DNA from: Adiantum capillus-veneris
Taxonomy: Eukaryota > Streptophyta > Polypodiopsida > Polypodiales > Pteridaceae
Length of the DNA stretch: 64,000 bases
Direction: 5' to 3'
Assembly: GCA_014529385.2 (NCBI GenBank)
Contig: CM043964.1
Span: 286,997 to 350,996 of the forward strand
Part shown: positions 1 to 10,703 of the stretch, in pieces
Layout of the letters: the number at the start of each line of letters is the position of its first letter
How positions within the stretch are numbered: position 1 is the stretch's first letter
The notes under the pieces: model-generated
What the model was told of the DNA's origin: nothing
The model's input: only the letters and a program-made list of their open reading frames with translations
The model's database searches: none
Program-made: the position numbers and the translations under genes

Positions 1-273
1 TTAGTGTTGTGTGCATCTTGCAATCATAGTGTGTGTAATTGGGTTGATTCCCGGTTTATTAGAGGTGAAGAGAAGTGGATATAGAGATTGACCTTCATTG
101 TGGCTTCGCTCCTCCATAGGCCGAGAAGCTCACCTCGTAGAGTTAACCATTTGTGTTGCCACGATTAGCTCACTAACCGTGTGAGTGTTTCCATGCCCTA
201 GCCAGGTCGCTCATCCCTCCAGATTGATAATTTTGTTGGTCATTGGAGCTATTGCAACGATGGGATCCCAACA
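1..273 (-). repeat. Probable LTR fragment, truncated by the window edge
   Basis: Read on the minus strand, copia gag homology stops abruptly and is followed by a sequence starting TGTTGGGATCCC at 273, a typical LTR start (TG). The segment has no convincing ORF. It is best read as the beginning of an LTR inserted into the gag fragment at 274-362, with the rest of the element outside the window. The matching terminus and target duplication cannot be seen. Confidence 0.3.
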
Positions 274-362
274 CAATTCGACGCTTATAGCACATATAAG
301 TGGGATGATCAGATCGTCCACAATATTCACAAGAAGAAGAAGAAGAGTCTCTAGATAAACGT
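274..362 (-). pseudogene. Copia gag fragment (second zinc knuckle), inverted
   Basis: The minus-strand translation contains SRDSSSSSCEYCGRSDHP followed by MCYKRR. This matches the second zinc-knuckle region of the complete copia gag at about 29,720-29,800. The fragment begins exactly where the plus-strand gag fragment at 937-1953 ends (KQPH then LSRD). The two pieces were therefore once contiguous and now lie in opposite orientations, separated by LTR sequence of gypsy-1. Confidence 0.75.
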
Positions 363-936
363 TGATAGACCGCTTTTGGCATGTACAAAGTAGCGTTTAT
401 ATGCATGATCATATGTAGAAAAGTATGTAAATACATGCATTGGGGAGCTTTTCAAAGTGGTTTCAAGTTCAAAAAAAGATGCAACATGTACACATTGTGA
501 ATAGTCAGGTTCGTGCGCTAGCAGTCGAACACATGTACATGCCCGTATAGGGTATCGAGGCCTTGGATATGGTTTTAGGTGGATTATTTTGGTTCTAGAG
601 AATGTGTTTGAGATTTCTAGAATGTAAATAATGCAAGCGAGAACTGTGGGTACTCTCATCCCGCTCAAGAAGTTTGGGACATGCAGTAATTGTCTATTTA
701 CGGGGCCTGATCTGCGATGATGCGTGCACCGCCCTAGCAGTGGTTAAAAATAGAATGTGGGGATGTGGAAAAGTGATTTGGGTATCTAGGATCAAGCGTG
801 AAAAGTTTGGTGAATTTTGGAGTTCGTTAGGGATTTTTCCCATGAAAAACGCCCGCCAGGGGTCAAAACTGGCCAAAACTAGGCCAAAACTAGTCCAAAA
901 ATGGTCAAAAAAGGTGTGAAATGGCTTAAAATTTCC
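363..936 (+). repeat. Partial gypsy-1 LTR, inverted copy
   Basis: This segment starts TGATAGACCGCTTTTGGC and is about 90% similar by eye to the reverse complement of roughly 2610-3175, so the two form a large inverted repeat around the gag fragment. Similarity stops near 936, where copia leader sequence begins. It is therefore only about the first half of the 1.2-kb LTR. ORFs in it are mirrored in the other copy and are not genes. Confidence 0.75.
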
Positions 937-1953
937 ATGGACGTTCATTAAGCATCCTTCTGGCATTTATCATTGACAGAAATCAATCCTCATATTTACC
1001 TCGTTCTCAATTGCATCCTTCACCATATATGGTGTGCAGATTCTGCGATCTTATCTTATACGTCTTTTGGCAACAAGATATGGCTATGACTATTCTCGTC
1101 AATGACTTTCCTTTGGCCAACGTTCTGTTTCTCCTTTCCAAGGCCAAGGATTTCCAGGTTGAAAAGCAAAGATGTTGTTAATTCTTGAAGGCGATGAACT
1201 CTCTGATGTTGTTCTTGGAAATCGTGTTTGTCCACCTCAGCCTGTTGATACGGATCATGATAACGTGCTTATCACTGAAGGACCTATATTTGAAGATTGG
1301 AATGTTGCCTTTACGGATTGGCAACGACGTGATAAAGTAGCTCGTCGGTATATTCTTTCTGCTCTTACTAATTCCCTTTTGCTTGATACGTATGACTTGC
1401 CTACTTTCCATGATGTATGGAAGTACCTTATTGCAAACTTTCAGAAGAAATCTATTACAAAAATACTTTATTTGAGAGGGTTGCTTAACAAGTTACAATA
1501 TGAAGTTGGTATTTCCATGACGGGACATATTGAATCTTTCAAATCTATTATTACTCAACGTGCTGCTATCGGTGATCCTGTTCCACAAAAACAAGTGATT
1601 ACACTTCTCCTCGATACACTATTCTCTCTAATAAAGATGGTCTGCATTTCGACCAAGCCTGTATGTATTTAATTCAATACTCTCAACATCAAGAACGTTG
1701 TAATGCTGGTCATGATACAGCTATGATATCACAAGAGGAGACTTAGTCACAACAGATGGAACGTGCTTTTTATGCTGGAAGGTGTCCATTTCAACGAGGA
1801 AACCGCAGAGGTGGCCATCGCGGTAATGTATTCTCTCGTCTCAAATTTCCCAATAAGCAATGTTCTTACTGTAACAAAAATGGCCATACTGAAGATGATT
1901 GTTGGGCACGCGAATATGATGAAGAACGCAATATTACCATGAAACAACCACAT
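937..1953 (+). pseudogene. Truncated Ty1/copia leader and gag
   Basis: The segment is homologous to the copia leader and gag at 28,675-29,720. The gag start codon is at 1080 (ATGGCTATG), followed by a frameshift near 1115, the KMLLILEGD block from about 1169, a deletion near 1620 and the first zinc knuckle CSYCNKNGHTEDDCW at about 1860-1905. Homology ends at 1953, where the gypsy-1 LTR begins. The fragment is broken by frameshifts and lacks protease and pol. It belongs to the same family as the full copia element in this window but is an older, diverged copy. Confidence 0.85.
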
Positions 1954-3175
1954 TGATGGAGCAAAAGATGTCGTGCGCACACTCACACACCCAGACAATT
2001 CAACACAACACAAGGAATTTACTTAAATTCCTCACCTCACTCACTACAACTCAAAATATTCCTGAAAACTCTACCCACAAGCTCAATTCAAACTCCAAAT
2101 GCCTCGACCTACAAGCCCTTGCCTGCCCGCAGACACTACAAGGTGATTCGAGGTGATCAACACTTGAAATCATGCTTGATGGTGACCAAAATATACAAGA
2201 AAAACCATCAAAAAACCAAAAACTCCAGCCACAAAAGGCCACTCTCAAACCATTGCAAAAGCTTCACCAAACTCCACTCTGTTGGACTCTTTGGACTAGC
2301 GCCAATCCTAATGGCACCGATACAGGGTCACATAGTCTTGCAGAAAGCCAAACCTTCTTCCCTCAATTCCTTGCACACACACATCCATGGAAACCTCAGA
2401 ACTTCCATAGACTCTCCGAAGTGCAAAATTGAAGAGAGAAAGCTCTCATTCACTCCTCCATACACTCGAAAACAGGACGGGAACGCAACGGGACTGCACT
2501 AGAGCACCTATAGGAACCCTACTTCCTCCCACACACAGAGGGGTGAAAGTGTTGATATTGCTCTTCTAAAGTCCTCACTCAGCCTGGACCATCATGGAAC
2601 CGTGAGTGATGTGAAAATTTTCAGCCATTTCACACCTTTTTTGACCTTTTTTTGTCCACTTTTGGCCAGTTTTGACTCCCGATGGGCGTTTTTCGTGGAA
2701 AAAACCCCTAACGGACTCCAAAATTCACCAAATTTTCACGCTTGATCCTCGATACCCAAATCACTTTTCCACATCCCCACATTCTATTTTTAACCACTTC
2801 TAGGGCGGTGCACGCATCACCGCAGATTAGGCACCGTAAATAGACACTTACTGCATGTCCCAAACTTCTTGAGCGGGATGAGAGTACCCACACTTCTTGC
2901 TTGCATTATTTAAATTCTAGAAAGCTCAAACAAATTCTCTAGAACCAAAATAATCCACCGAAAACCATATCCAAGGCCCGATACCCTATACGGGCATGTA
3001 CATGTGTTCGATTCTGCTAGCGCACGAACCTGACTATTCACAATGTGTACACGTTGCATCTTTTTTTGAACTTGAAACCACTTTGCAAAGCTCCCGAATG
3101 CATGTATTTACATCCTTTTGTACATATGACCATGCATATAAACGCTACTTTGTACAAGCCAAAAGCAGTCTATCA
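1954..3175 (-). repeat. 3' LTR of gypsy-1
   Basis: On the minus strand the LTR starts TGATAGACTGC just downstream of the pol stop and a purine-rich GAGGGTGGGCAAGAA tract, and ends CTCCATCA against copia gag sequence. TG...CA ends and position directly after integrase support the LTR call. Length is about 1.2 kb. Short ORFs at 2051-2502 inside it have no recognisable product. Confidence 0.7.
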
Positions 3176-3189
3176 TTCTTGCCCACCCT

Positions 3190-4492
3190 CTAGGTAGAGC
3201 ATTTATGCTCAACCAAGAGACTATTTGCATCTGGAACCACATCCCTCGCAAAATATTTCTTCAATCGATACCCATTTATTCTGTAGCGTAAACGTTCACC
3301 ATACAATTTTTCCAACTCATAGGTGCCATTAGGAAATGCATGATTCACTCTGTATGGACCCAACCATTTGTCCCTCAACTTCTTTTGAAAAGTAATATCC
3401 AAGCGAGAATCATACTTCATCACCAGATCTCCCTCTTTGATTTCTTTCTCTGGCAGCCTCTTATTCATTTTCTCCATCCTTGTCTCTGCTTGTTGAAGAT
3501 AATAATCACTCGCTTTTTCTCTATTCATTCGCAACAACTCTAGAGAAAGAATTCTTTCTTGCATCTTGTCACTATGCTCACCTTTCATTATGCACAACAA
3601 CCTCAAGGCATCCACCAACTGCACTTGTATGGGCATAAGAGCTTCTTTTCCATAAACAAGCTCATATGGTGTAAACTGTGTTGACACTCTATACGTAGTT
3701 CTATAAGCCCACAAACACTTTTCCAAGTCCAAGTCCCATTCTTTAGGATGCTCTTCACAAGTTGATAGCATACTTTGATAGCATCTTCACAATTTGACCA
3801 TTGAAGTTCTCAACCAACCCATTGCATTGTGGGTAGTAAGGAGAAGAATGCCTATGCTGAATATTTAATTTCTCCATGAGAGCAGCAACAAGTTTCCCCC
3901 TAAACCCTGGTCCACGAACAGAAATGATAACCATAGGAGCTCCAAACCTGCAACACACTTGTTCATATAAAAAAGAGGCCACTCTTCCTGCTGTTACATC
4001 TTTTACTACTCTTGCCTCCACCCATTTTGTCAAATAGTCCACAGTCACAAGGATATACCTTTTGCAATTGTTAGTCCTCGACATTGGACCTATAGCATCC
4101 AGTCTCCATTTTGCAAATGCATCAAAAGACATTATAGCTTTTTGAGGCTCAGCCAAAATCTTCCGATTTGCAAACACTTGGCATTCATGGCATGACTTGC
4201 ACCAAAAATAAGTATCTCTCATCATAGAGGGCCAACAGTAACCTGCTCTTAAAACACGAAAGACAACATGATCCTTGCCTTGATGGCCTATTTCTTCATG
4301 GCAGTGCTCCAAAATCAATCCTATCTCTTCTTTGTACGACACTTTTCTCAAAATGCTATCCTTGCCATAAAGCATGATATCCTCACCTACCAATGTGTAG
4401 TTTCTTGATTTTGCAACTATTCTCTTACGCCGAACCTTTGACATGCCCTCTGGACATTTTCCTTTATCAAGAAATACTTCTACATCTTGCAA
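3190..4492 (-). pseudogene. gypsy-1 integrase
   Basis: Integrase inserts retroelement cDNA into chromosomes. The N-terminal HHCC zinc finger is visible (HCHEEIGHQG ... CKSCHECQ), followed by the core (LDAIGPM, TVDYLTKWVEA) and NGLVENFNG. The second catalytic Asp, normally in an SDRGPGF context, is Val here (SVRGPGF), so the D-D-E triad is broken. A frameshift near 3760-3771 separates the core from the C-terminal part (LWAYRTTYR, YGKEALMP, KWLGPYRV). The reading frame ends at 3190, just before the LTR. Overall length is near the family norm. Confidence 0.85.
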
Positions 4493-4507
4493 TGATTCCC
4501 TTCCTGC

Positions 4508-4875
4508 TTAAAAGGATTCCTTGACCTTTAGAGGAGCTACCAAGGCATCCAACTTGTCCCTAGCCAATTCATCAGCTTCTTTATTCTGCTCACAAGGAAC
4601 ATACTTAAACTGTATCTTTTCAAACTCATGCAAAAGCTTCTTGATGCCATAGAACCACTTCTTCAAATTGTTTTTCTTAACATTCCACAAACCAAGCAAC
4701 TGATTCATGACTAGCAATGCATCCCCTTTTGCAATGACCCTCTTCAATCCAAACTCAACACACTGCTTCAACCCAAGGAAAAGCGTGAGGTACTCGGCAT
4801 CATTGTTACTTTCAGCTTCATTAAGATCGTAAGCTCTAGAAAAGATTACATTGCCTTTTGGGTTCTTAATGAAAA
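4508..4875 (-). pseudogene. gypsy-1 RNase H
   Basis: The minus-strand translation shows the RNase H type-1 features AKGDALLVMNQLLG and CEQNKEADELARDKLDAL, the usual second half of an RT-linked RNase H. The upstream third is present at 4772-4875 but frameshifted. A short spacer with stops separates it from integrase. The product would have degraded the RNA of RNA/DNA hybrids during reverse transcription. It is not functional here. Confidence 0.75.
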
Positions 4876-4878
4876 AAG

Positions 4879-6146
4879 CTACTGACCCACACTAATAGAT
4901 ACATAGAAAATCGACTGCAAGTCAGGAGGACTCACTGTTGGTAAAGCACACAATACCTCCTTGATGCCATCAAAAGCGTGTTGCATTTCTTCATTCCACT
5001 CAAGCCCTTGAACTCTCTGACTCAATTTTTGGAGAGGATACACATACTGACATAGCATCCAGAAAAAACGTGACAAGTACCTGAGCTTATGCACAAACGA
5101 TGCCAAATCCTTTGTGTTGCTGGGCGGATCCATAAGCAATAAAGCCTTAACTTTCTCTAGGTCAGCTTCTATTCCATTTTGGGAAACCACATGTCCTAGA
5201 AAATGGACTCTGGCATGAGCAAACTTACACTTCTTTGGGTTGAGTTGCCCACCCTCTTGTTGAAGCCTTTCAAAACTCAACCTCAGCTTCTCCAAATGTG
5301 TGACCCTTGAGCTATAACACCCAATTTCATCAATGAAATCACGAATGAACTTACCCAAGTAGGGACCAAACACTCTATTCGTCCATCCTTGGAAGGTAGC
5401 ATATGCATTAACCAGCCCAAAAGGCATTCTTTTGTAGGCAAAACAACCCCAAGGAGTAATGAAGGTCGTCTTCAATCGATCTTCAATCGCTATCGAGATC
5501 TGAAAGGAGCCAGAAAATCCATCCATGATTGAGTAACGTTCATGACCTGCATTCTTTTGTTGGCAAAACAACCCCAAGGAGTAATGAAGGTCGTCTTCAA
5601 TCGATCTTCAATCGCTATCAAGATCTAAAAGTAGCCAGAAAATCCATCCATGATTGAGTAACGTTCATGACCTGCAACCTGATTGAAGATTTCATCTAGA
5701 AAGGGTAGTGGATAATGATTCCTTTTTGTGGCATCATTCAAAGGTTTGAAATCAACACATATCCTAAATCTTCCGTTCTTCTTGGGCACAATAACAATAG
5801 GAGAGACCCATTCAGACTCCTCCACTCGAAAGATGAAATCTGCTTCCAAAATCTTCATCACCTTATCATGAAGTGCCTTCTCATGAATGACCCCTAACCT
5901 CCTAAGCTTTTGAACCTTTGGCTTGGCACCTTCTTTTAGATTGATTCTATGCTCGACTCCTTTAGCTCCTTGCAACTCTGTATATTCAGTGGCGAATAGC
6001 TTTGGAAATTCCTTGAACATGTCTTCATACTCCTTTTTTTCTTTTTCTGTCAAGTCCTCTCCTAGCATGCTCCTTAGATTCACTTTGGCAAGCTCTACAA
6101 TTGCTTTTGGACTATCCTTCTCCTCCGTGACCTTCACATCATGCAT
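4879..6146 (-). pseudogene. gypsy-1 reverse transcriptase
   Basis: The N-terminal half (from 6146) contains WVSPIVIVPKKNGRFRICVDF and NHYPLPFLDEIF. The C-terminal half (to 4879) contains FITPWGCFAYKRMPFGL, a degenerate catalytic block FIDEIGCYSS where family members have a YxDD-type motif, and HFLGHVVSQNGIE of the thumb/connection. A 125-bp direct duplication at 5424-5673 repeats the SIMDGFSG segment and shifts the frame. Loss of the second catalytic Asp and the frameshift both indicate a pseudogene. Confidence 0.85.
5424..5673. repeat. 125-bp tandem duplication inside gypsy-1 RT
   Basis: Bases 5424-5548 are repeated at 5549-5673 with only a few substitutions. Each copy begins GCATTCTTTTG and ends at CATGACCT. 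A length of 125 is not a multiple of three, so the duplication breaks the RT frame. Confidence 0.9.
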
Positions 6147-6460
6147 CGTGCTTCCTTTTCAACACTTATCCCAAAAATATCAGGACATAATTGCATCAAG
6201 CCTTCCTCTACACTTTCTTTTGATGATGTAGTCGAAGCATCACTATCGTATGATGTGGTTTCTGTCGAATCCGTATCTAGCATCTCCACTAGGGGCTGTG
6301 TACGGCTCTCGTGTGTCTTCATGTTGTAGACAATGGTCCTTCCTTTCTCTTTGTTGGGGATGGTGATCAAGCCCGTGCCCCAATCCAGCTTAGCACCAAG
6401 GGTTATAAGCCATGGCCTCCCTAAAATGATTGGATACGCATTCTCACCCACTTGCATCAC
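6134..6460 (-). pseudogene. gypsy-1 aspartic protease C-terminal part
   Basis: The translation starts MQVGENAYPIILGRPWL, the conserved hydrophobic-Gly-Arg-Pro-Trp strand of gypsy retropepsins, followed by an acidic Ser/Thr-rich linker toward RT. The catalytic DSG half lies upstream and is missing because gypsy-1 is truncated near 6467. It is in the same direction as RT and overlaps its start by a few bases in another frame. Confidence 0.75.
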
Positions 6461-6466
6461 ATAGCA

Positions 6467-7309
6467 AAAAAATAATATTCTAAAATATGAGGAATCTCAT
6501 GGCGTGCTATATATCAGTAGATAGAGCTTGAAGAGGACATTCTAACTGTCAAACCTCAATAGCTCTGTTTGATTTGAACTTGCTATTGCTTGATTTGCTT
6601 TAAGCTCTTCTGCAGTTGTGTTCGATGGAGACGAATCATCTTCAATAAGCTTTGTTTTGGCATCGGTCTCCATTTTGATTGTGCTTCAGGACCTTGTGCT
6701 GTCGTCTATGGGTGACCAGTCTTGGTCTTCATTTTTTTTTGTCTGAGATGACTCCGTCATGTTTGAATTATGTATCTCTGACATCTTCTAGGCCATTGGC
6801 ATTCCTAATATGATGTCTTCTGGCATATCTTTTACTGTGATCACATAGAATTGAGTTGTGATGATTTGTGAACTTACTTCAATGGTTGTGGAGATGATTC
6901 CCTAGCATTCTGCTTGTTTGTTTCCAGATATTCTCACAAGTTTAGGAGCATCTTCCAGCTATGGTTGTCCACATATTTTCCAAGTGCGAAAAGACATGAG
7001 GTTCTTGTCTAACTTGAAATATAGCTTTACTTCTTTTGACAACTTTTCTTCGTTTTCACCAACAATGTTGCACTTGATTTTCTCAGGATTTGTATCCGAA
7101 TTGACTACTTTTGATGTGACAGTGTCCTTGAATTGAAGTTTTTCTTGAACTTCTTTGCTTTGACCACCTGCTTCAATCGATGCTGACTTGCATGACTGTG
7201 ATATTGCACCTTTTTGCAATTGTTGAGCATTGTCCTCCTGCATCTAGGTAACTCTTGATCTTAATAGATCCACTGTACTTTCTAGCAGAATTTGTCTCTT
7301 TGGAGGAGA
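6467..7309 (-). pseudogene. Pararetrovirus-like relic, distal segment (protease region)
   Basis: The minus-strand translation has several stops but is coding-like. It includes an ILG-x-P type retropepsin strand near 6795-6830, preceded by a Lys/Glu-rich region (6959-7243). It is the downstream continuation of the segment at 33396-35004: joining the flanks of the intervening copia (TSD TTTTG) leaves one continuous minus-strand sequence. The relic is degenerate. Assignment to an endogenous caulimovirid-like element is tentative; a divergent retrotransposon is the alternative. Confidence 0.45.
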
Positions 7310-7314
7310 TTTTG
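7310..7314. repeat. Target-site duplication of the copia element (left)
   Basis: TTTTG lies directly before the 5' LTR and is repeated directly after the 3' LTR at 33391-33395. A 5-bp duplication is normal for Ty1/copia integrases. Confidence 0.85.
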
Positions 7315-7457
7315 TGTTGGAGCTATATATGGCTCACTCTACTCAACTTGGTCTCACCTATATATTTGTATCTTGTCCTCAATATGAATCAGTCTTTGGG
7401 AGCGTATATGGTGTGTCTCTTGTCTCTCCTCTCTCTCTTTCTCTCTACATCTCAACA
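7315..7457 (+). repeat. 5' LTR of copia element
   Basis: The 143-bp LTR starts TGTTGGAGCTATATATGG and ends CTACATCTCAACA. A near-identical copy is at 33246-33390. The short length resembles small copia LTRs. TATATA near the start could serve as the promoter. Differences from the 3' LTR are few, so insertion is fairly recent relative to gypsy-1. Confidence 0.93.
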
Positions 7458-7471
7458 TGGTATCAAAGCAG
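7458..7471 (+). other. Primer binding site of copia element
   Basis: TGGTATCAAAGCAG directly follows the 5' LTR and matches the classic initiator-tRNA-Met complementary site of plant copia elements (TGGTATCAGAGC). Confidence 0.9.
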
Positions 7472-7742
7472 TAACGATCACGCGCCGATTCAATTCACGA
7501 TGACAAAACAGTATGTGTATGCGATTTGCATGTAAGATTCAAAAATTGCTACAAATTTTATTTTTGAGCATTGATTCTTGTTAACTGTGGTTGTTTTGTG
7601 TTAAGAAGAATATGATTAGTGTTTTGTGTGCCGTTTATTGCTAATCAATCTAATCGTTGATTTCGTTTTCTTGTTGATGACACCCTGAACTTCATCTCAA
7701 TTTTTCTTGCTGTTCTGCTCAAAATTTGGAGAAACGGGAAAA
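7472..7742 (+). other. Copia leader, left half
   Basis: This is untranslated leader between the primer binding site and gypsy-2. It continues at 28,334 on the other side of the insertion. I see no ORF of note in it. Confidence 0.7.
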
Positions 7743-7861
7743 GCGCTGACAAAGGAAATTTGGAATGGCGGCCTCTACACCAAATCAAACTCCATTGCGC
7801 CACAAGGTAAATGAGATAAGGGCACCACCTAGTCTTGGAAGCGTGGGCTAGGACCGCTACA

Positions 7862-7863
<2 letters not shown>

Positions 7864-7943
<80 letters not shown>
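7864..7943. repeat. (GA)n microsatellite in gypsy-2 LTR
   Basis: About 40 uninterrupted GA dinucleotides. The equivalent run in the other LTR is at about 26,965-27,037. Confidence 0.97.
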
Positions 7944-7945
<2 letters not shown>

Positions 7946-8459
7946 TATGAATGAAGCATTAACCTTAGTGTGTGTACAAGGAATGGATGACTTCAAACAC
8001 TCCCAACACAAATAGTCATGTAGATTACCAAACAACCACTCAAGGAGTAGCCAAGATCACATCAAGCACTCTCACACACATATAAAAGATTTCTCTTAAT
8101 TAACATAAGTAAGAGGAGGAGAGGTTACTAGCATGAAACAATTTGCACTCTAGAATGTGCAAGAATAGAGTGAATGAATGAGCTTATGGGATCATGGTGA
8201 GTGATACAAAGACTCAATGGGGCTGAGGGAGGCTTAAAATTACAAAGGGGAAGGCCTCTTTATATAGGAAAGAGAGTGATTAGGAGTGAGGTTAAGATCC
8301 AAGTGTAATTTGTACAAATGAAGCTTGATTAGGGACATTCAACGAATGAAGAAGCTCCTTCCAAGTGATTTGTTGACCAATTAGCTCCATCATCACTTGT
8401 GTTGTCTTCACTCCTTCCTCCATAGCTTGAGTCCAAGAGCACTACAAGAGGCTATTCAT

Positions 8460-8560
8460 ATTAGCGACGCTCAAAAAAAAAAATCCCGGCGTCGCTATGA
8501 GCGTCGCAAATTACTTTGTAAATTTGCGACGCTCATAGCGACGTCGGCTGGGCTAAAAAA
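8460..8560. repeat. CACTA-1 left subterminal repeats
   Basis: Short direct and inverted copies of GCGACGCTCA / GAGCGTCGC, including the palindromic arrangement around AAATTTGCGACGCTC. In En/Spm elements such subterminal arrays bind the element-encoded TnpA-type protein. Confidence 0.8.
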
Positions 8561-8634
8561 ATAACCGAGCGCGCCCAAAAACTCAGATCTCAGATCTGCG
8601 TTTTTCGGAGCCCTCAAGCAAGGAGCAGGTAATG

Positions 8635-8635
<1 letters not shown>

Positions 8636-8679
<44 letters not shown>

Positions 8680-8767
8680 CTCCACACACACACACACACA
8701 CGAGGAGAGGAAGGAGAGCCAGGTATGCTCCTTCACTCTCCTCATTCTCATGTTCCCTTCCCCTCTT

Positions 8768-8798
<31 letters not shown>

Positions 8799-8965
8799 TT
8801 TTCTTCTCCACACACACACACACACACACACGAGGAGAGGAAGGAGAGCCAGGTATGCTCCTTCCCTCTCCTCATTCTCATGTTCCCTTCCCCTCTTTCT
8901 CTCTCCCTCTTTCTCTCTCCCTCTCTCTCTCTCTCACACACACACATACACACACACATAGTGTT

Positions 8966-9013
<48 letters not shown>

Positions 9014-9240
9014 AACAAAAACAAAAACGCACACACACATACATAAACAAAGAATGCACACACACATTGAGAGAGAAAAAGAGAGAGAGAGCATGCATAA
9101 ACAAAAAACGCACGCATTGAGAGAGGAAAAGAGAGAGAGAACATGCATAGACAAAAAACGCACACATTGAGAGAGGAAAAGAGAGAGAAAACATGCATAC
9201 AATCCAAAAAAACGCACACACATTGAGAGAGAAAGAGAGA
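8636..9240. repeat. Compound (CT)n/(CA)n/(GA)n low-complexity region in CACTA-1
   Basis: Runs of CT, CA and GA alternate with a repeated ~126-bp block (GAGGAGAGGAAGGAGAGCCAGG at about 8701 and 8832, truncated form earlier) and with short repeats ending AAAAAACGCACACATTGAG. Long ORFs here in several frames are low-complexity (poly Ser-Leu, Thr-His, Arg-Glu) and are not genes. The same region lies at about 21,960-22,420 in CACTA-2. Confidence 0.9.
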
Positions 9241-9605
9241 GAAACTAATTTAACGTCGTAGGAAACTAATTAAAATTAAAAGAACTAAAGATCTAGCCGA
9301 CGAGGAGTTGAACTCAAGACCTATTATTCAAGAGGGAAATGGCATAATCAATCTATCATACTTGGCATGGGTGATAGAAAGGTTATACCATTTATCTCTT
9401 TTTATTGGCACACACATCCACACACGCGCACACACACAAGAAGAAGAGAGTTATAACGTCGTAGGAAACTATCTTAAAAGACGTTAAAGATTAGGTTATA
9501 TGTAGACTTACATTAAATTAGATTTAGGTTTATTTTTAACTACATTTACGTTTATTTACGCTAGATTTAGATTTACGTTATATTAGATTAGATTTAGGTC
9601 TCCAT

Positions 9606-9960
9606 AGACTACGATGCCTGCATGAAGCGGGTGAAGAAATCCCTCAATGGAATATAGGGTATTGCTGCCTTCACTCATGGTGGGCTCCGTCGATCCAAAA
9701 GTACTGGTGAAATATCTTCAGAAGATAGGGAAGAAGGTGGATCTTCAGGGCGGCAAGAATCACTACATCCCCGACACAATGACCATCTAGACAACCTCTA
9801 GTCATTCAACAGCAACTTCAAAGTTAGTAACAAGAGCAAGAACGGTCTAAAGGGCCAATTGCTGTCGTCAGATGTGGATGGAGATGAAGCAGCGTCACCG
9901 CCGGAAGTTAACTCTCACATCTTTAGTGATGAGAATGCCAACTCTTGCCGAGTTATGTGA
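9606..9960 (+). pseudogene. Captured HMA-domain (heavy-metal-associated) gene fragment in CACTA-1
   Basis: The plus-strand translation gives CDACMKRVKKSLNG (here with TAC for the first Cys codon), then VDPKVLVKYLQKIGKKVDLQ after a frameshift. Downstream in another frame is a Ser/Asn-rich tail to about 9960. This is the signature of an HMA domain of plant HIPP/copper-chaperone type, where the CxxC pair binds metal. Stops and frameshifts show it is not a working gene. A shorter copy lies in CACTA-2, so capture preceded spread of the family. I infer host-gene transduplication. Confidence 0.65.
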
Positions 9961-10095
9961 AAAATTATGTGTTAAATCAGTTTTAAGGTTCTTATAATCC
10001 CTGCTAGTTTAGTTCTTTGTTTTTAATATAACATAATATATTTACGTTAGATTTAGATTTATGTTATATTAGATTAGACTTAGGTTTATTTAGGT

Positions 10096-10128
<33 letters not shown>

Positions 10129-10559
10129 AGAAGAAGAGAGTTTTAACGTCGTAGGAAACTATCCCAAAAGACGTTAAAGATTAGGTTAGATGTAGACTTA
10201 CGTAAAATTAGATTTAGGTTTATTTTTAGTTAGATTTATGTTTATTTAGATTTATGCTTATTTATGTTAGATCGAGTAGAAGCAAGAATTACTTACGGTT
10301 TAGGGTTTAGAGTTAGACGAACAGTGAAAAGATCTACCGTGAAAAGATGTTAAGATGCTGTGAAGTGCTACAGCTAGAGAAGAGGCAAAGGGGTTTTGTC
10401 CACTACATGCAGTATCATGTAGACGTGGGTGTGTAGATTTCTTGTACCCACAAATATAGGTATTGACCAATAAAGACGACATTATAACCCGGTGGTTCTG
10501 ATCTCCGTGCACCTCTAGACCGAGGTGTGCGGGGATTGGACATGACTAGAGAATGTGAG

Positions 10560-10577
10560 GTAAAGAGAGAGAGAGAG

Positions 10578-10640
<63 letters not shown>
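10560..10640. repeat. (GA)n microsatellite upstream of the CACTA-1 transposase
   Basis: A GA run interrupted by ACACACACACACA, just upstream of the transposase start at 10704. CACTA-2 has the matching CT run at about 20,970-21,014. Confidence 0.95.
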
Positions 10641-10641
<1 letters not shown>

Positions 10642-10703
10642 GACGAAGAATGCCAATAGAATATTAAATTTGTTGTCCAGGTTATAAGTTTTTTATCCTC
10701 ATT

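Larger units (their letters stand above)
1954..6466 (-). mobile_element. Ty3/gypsy retrotransposon 'gypsy-1', 5'-truncated and decayed
   Basis: Going down the minus strand the order is protease, reverse transcriptase, RNase H, integrase, then a 1.2-kb LTR. This is Ty3/gypsy order. The gag gene and 5' LTR are absent: at about 6467 the sequence switches to pararetrovirus-like DNA. The flank left of the LTR (ACAT at 1950-1953) resembles ACGT at the start of the inverted gag fragment, which suggests a mutated target duplication. Frameshifts, a tandem duplication and lost catalytic residues show it is dead. Confidence 0.85.

Noticed and set aside
8495-9223. Long ORFs on both strands in the CT/CA/GA region (up to 242 codons)
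   Set aside because: Pure low-complexity dinucleotide translation in all frames, mirrored in CACTA-2. No motif and no codon bias.
9290-9400. tRNA-like sequence on the minus strand (GAGTTCAACTC resembling a T-loop) in both CACTA elements
   Set aside because: No consistent cloverleaf or acceptor stem could be drawn. At most it is a tRNA-derived relic.
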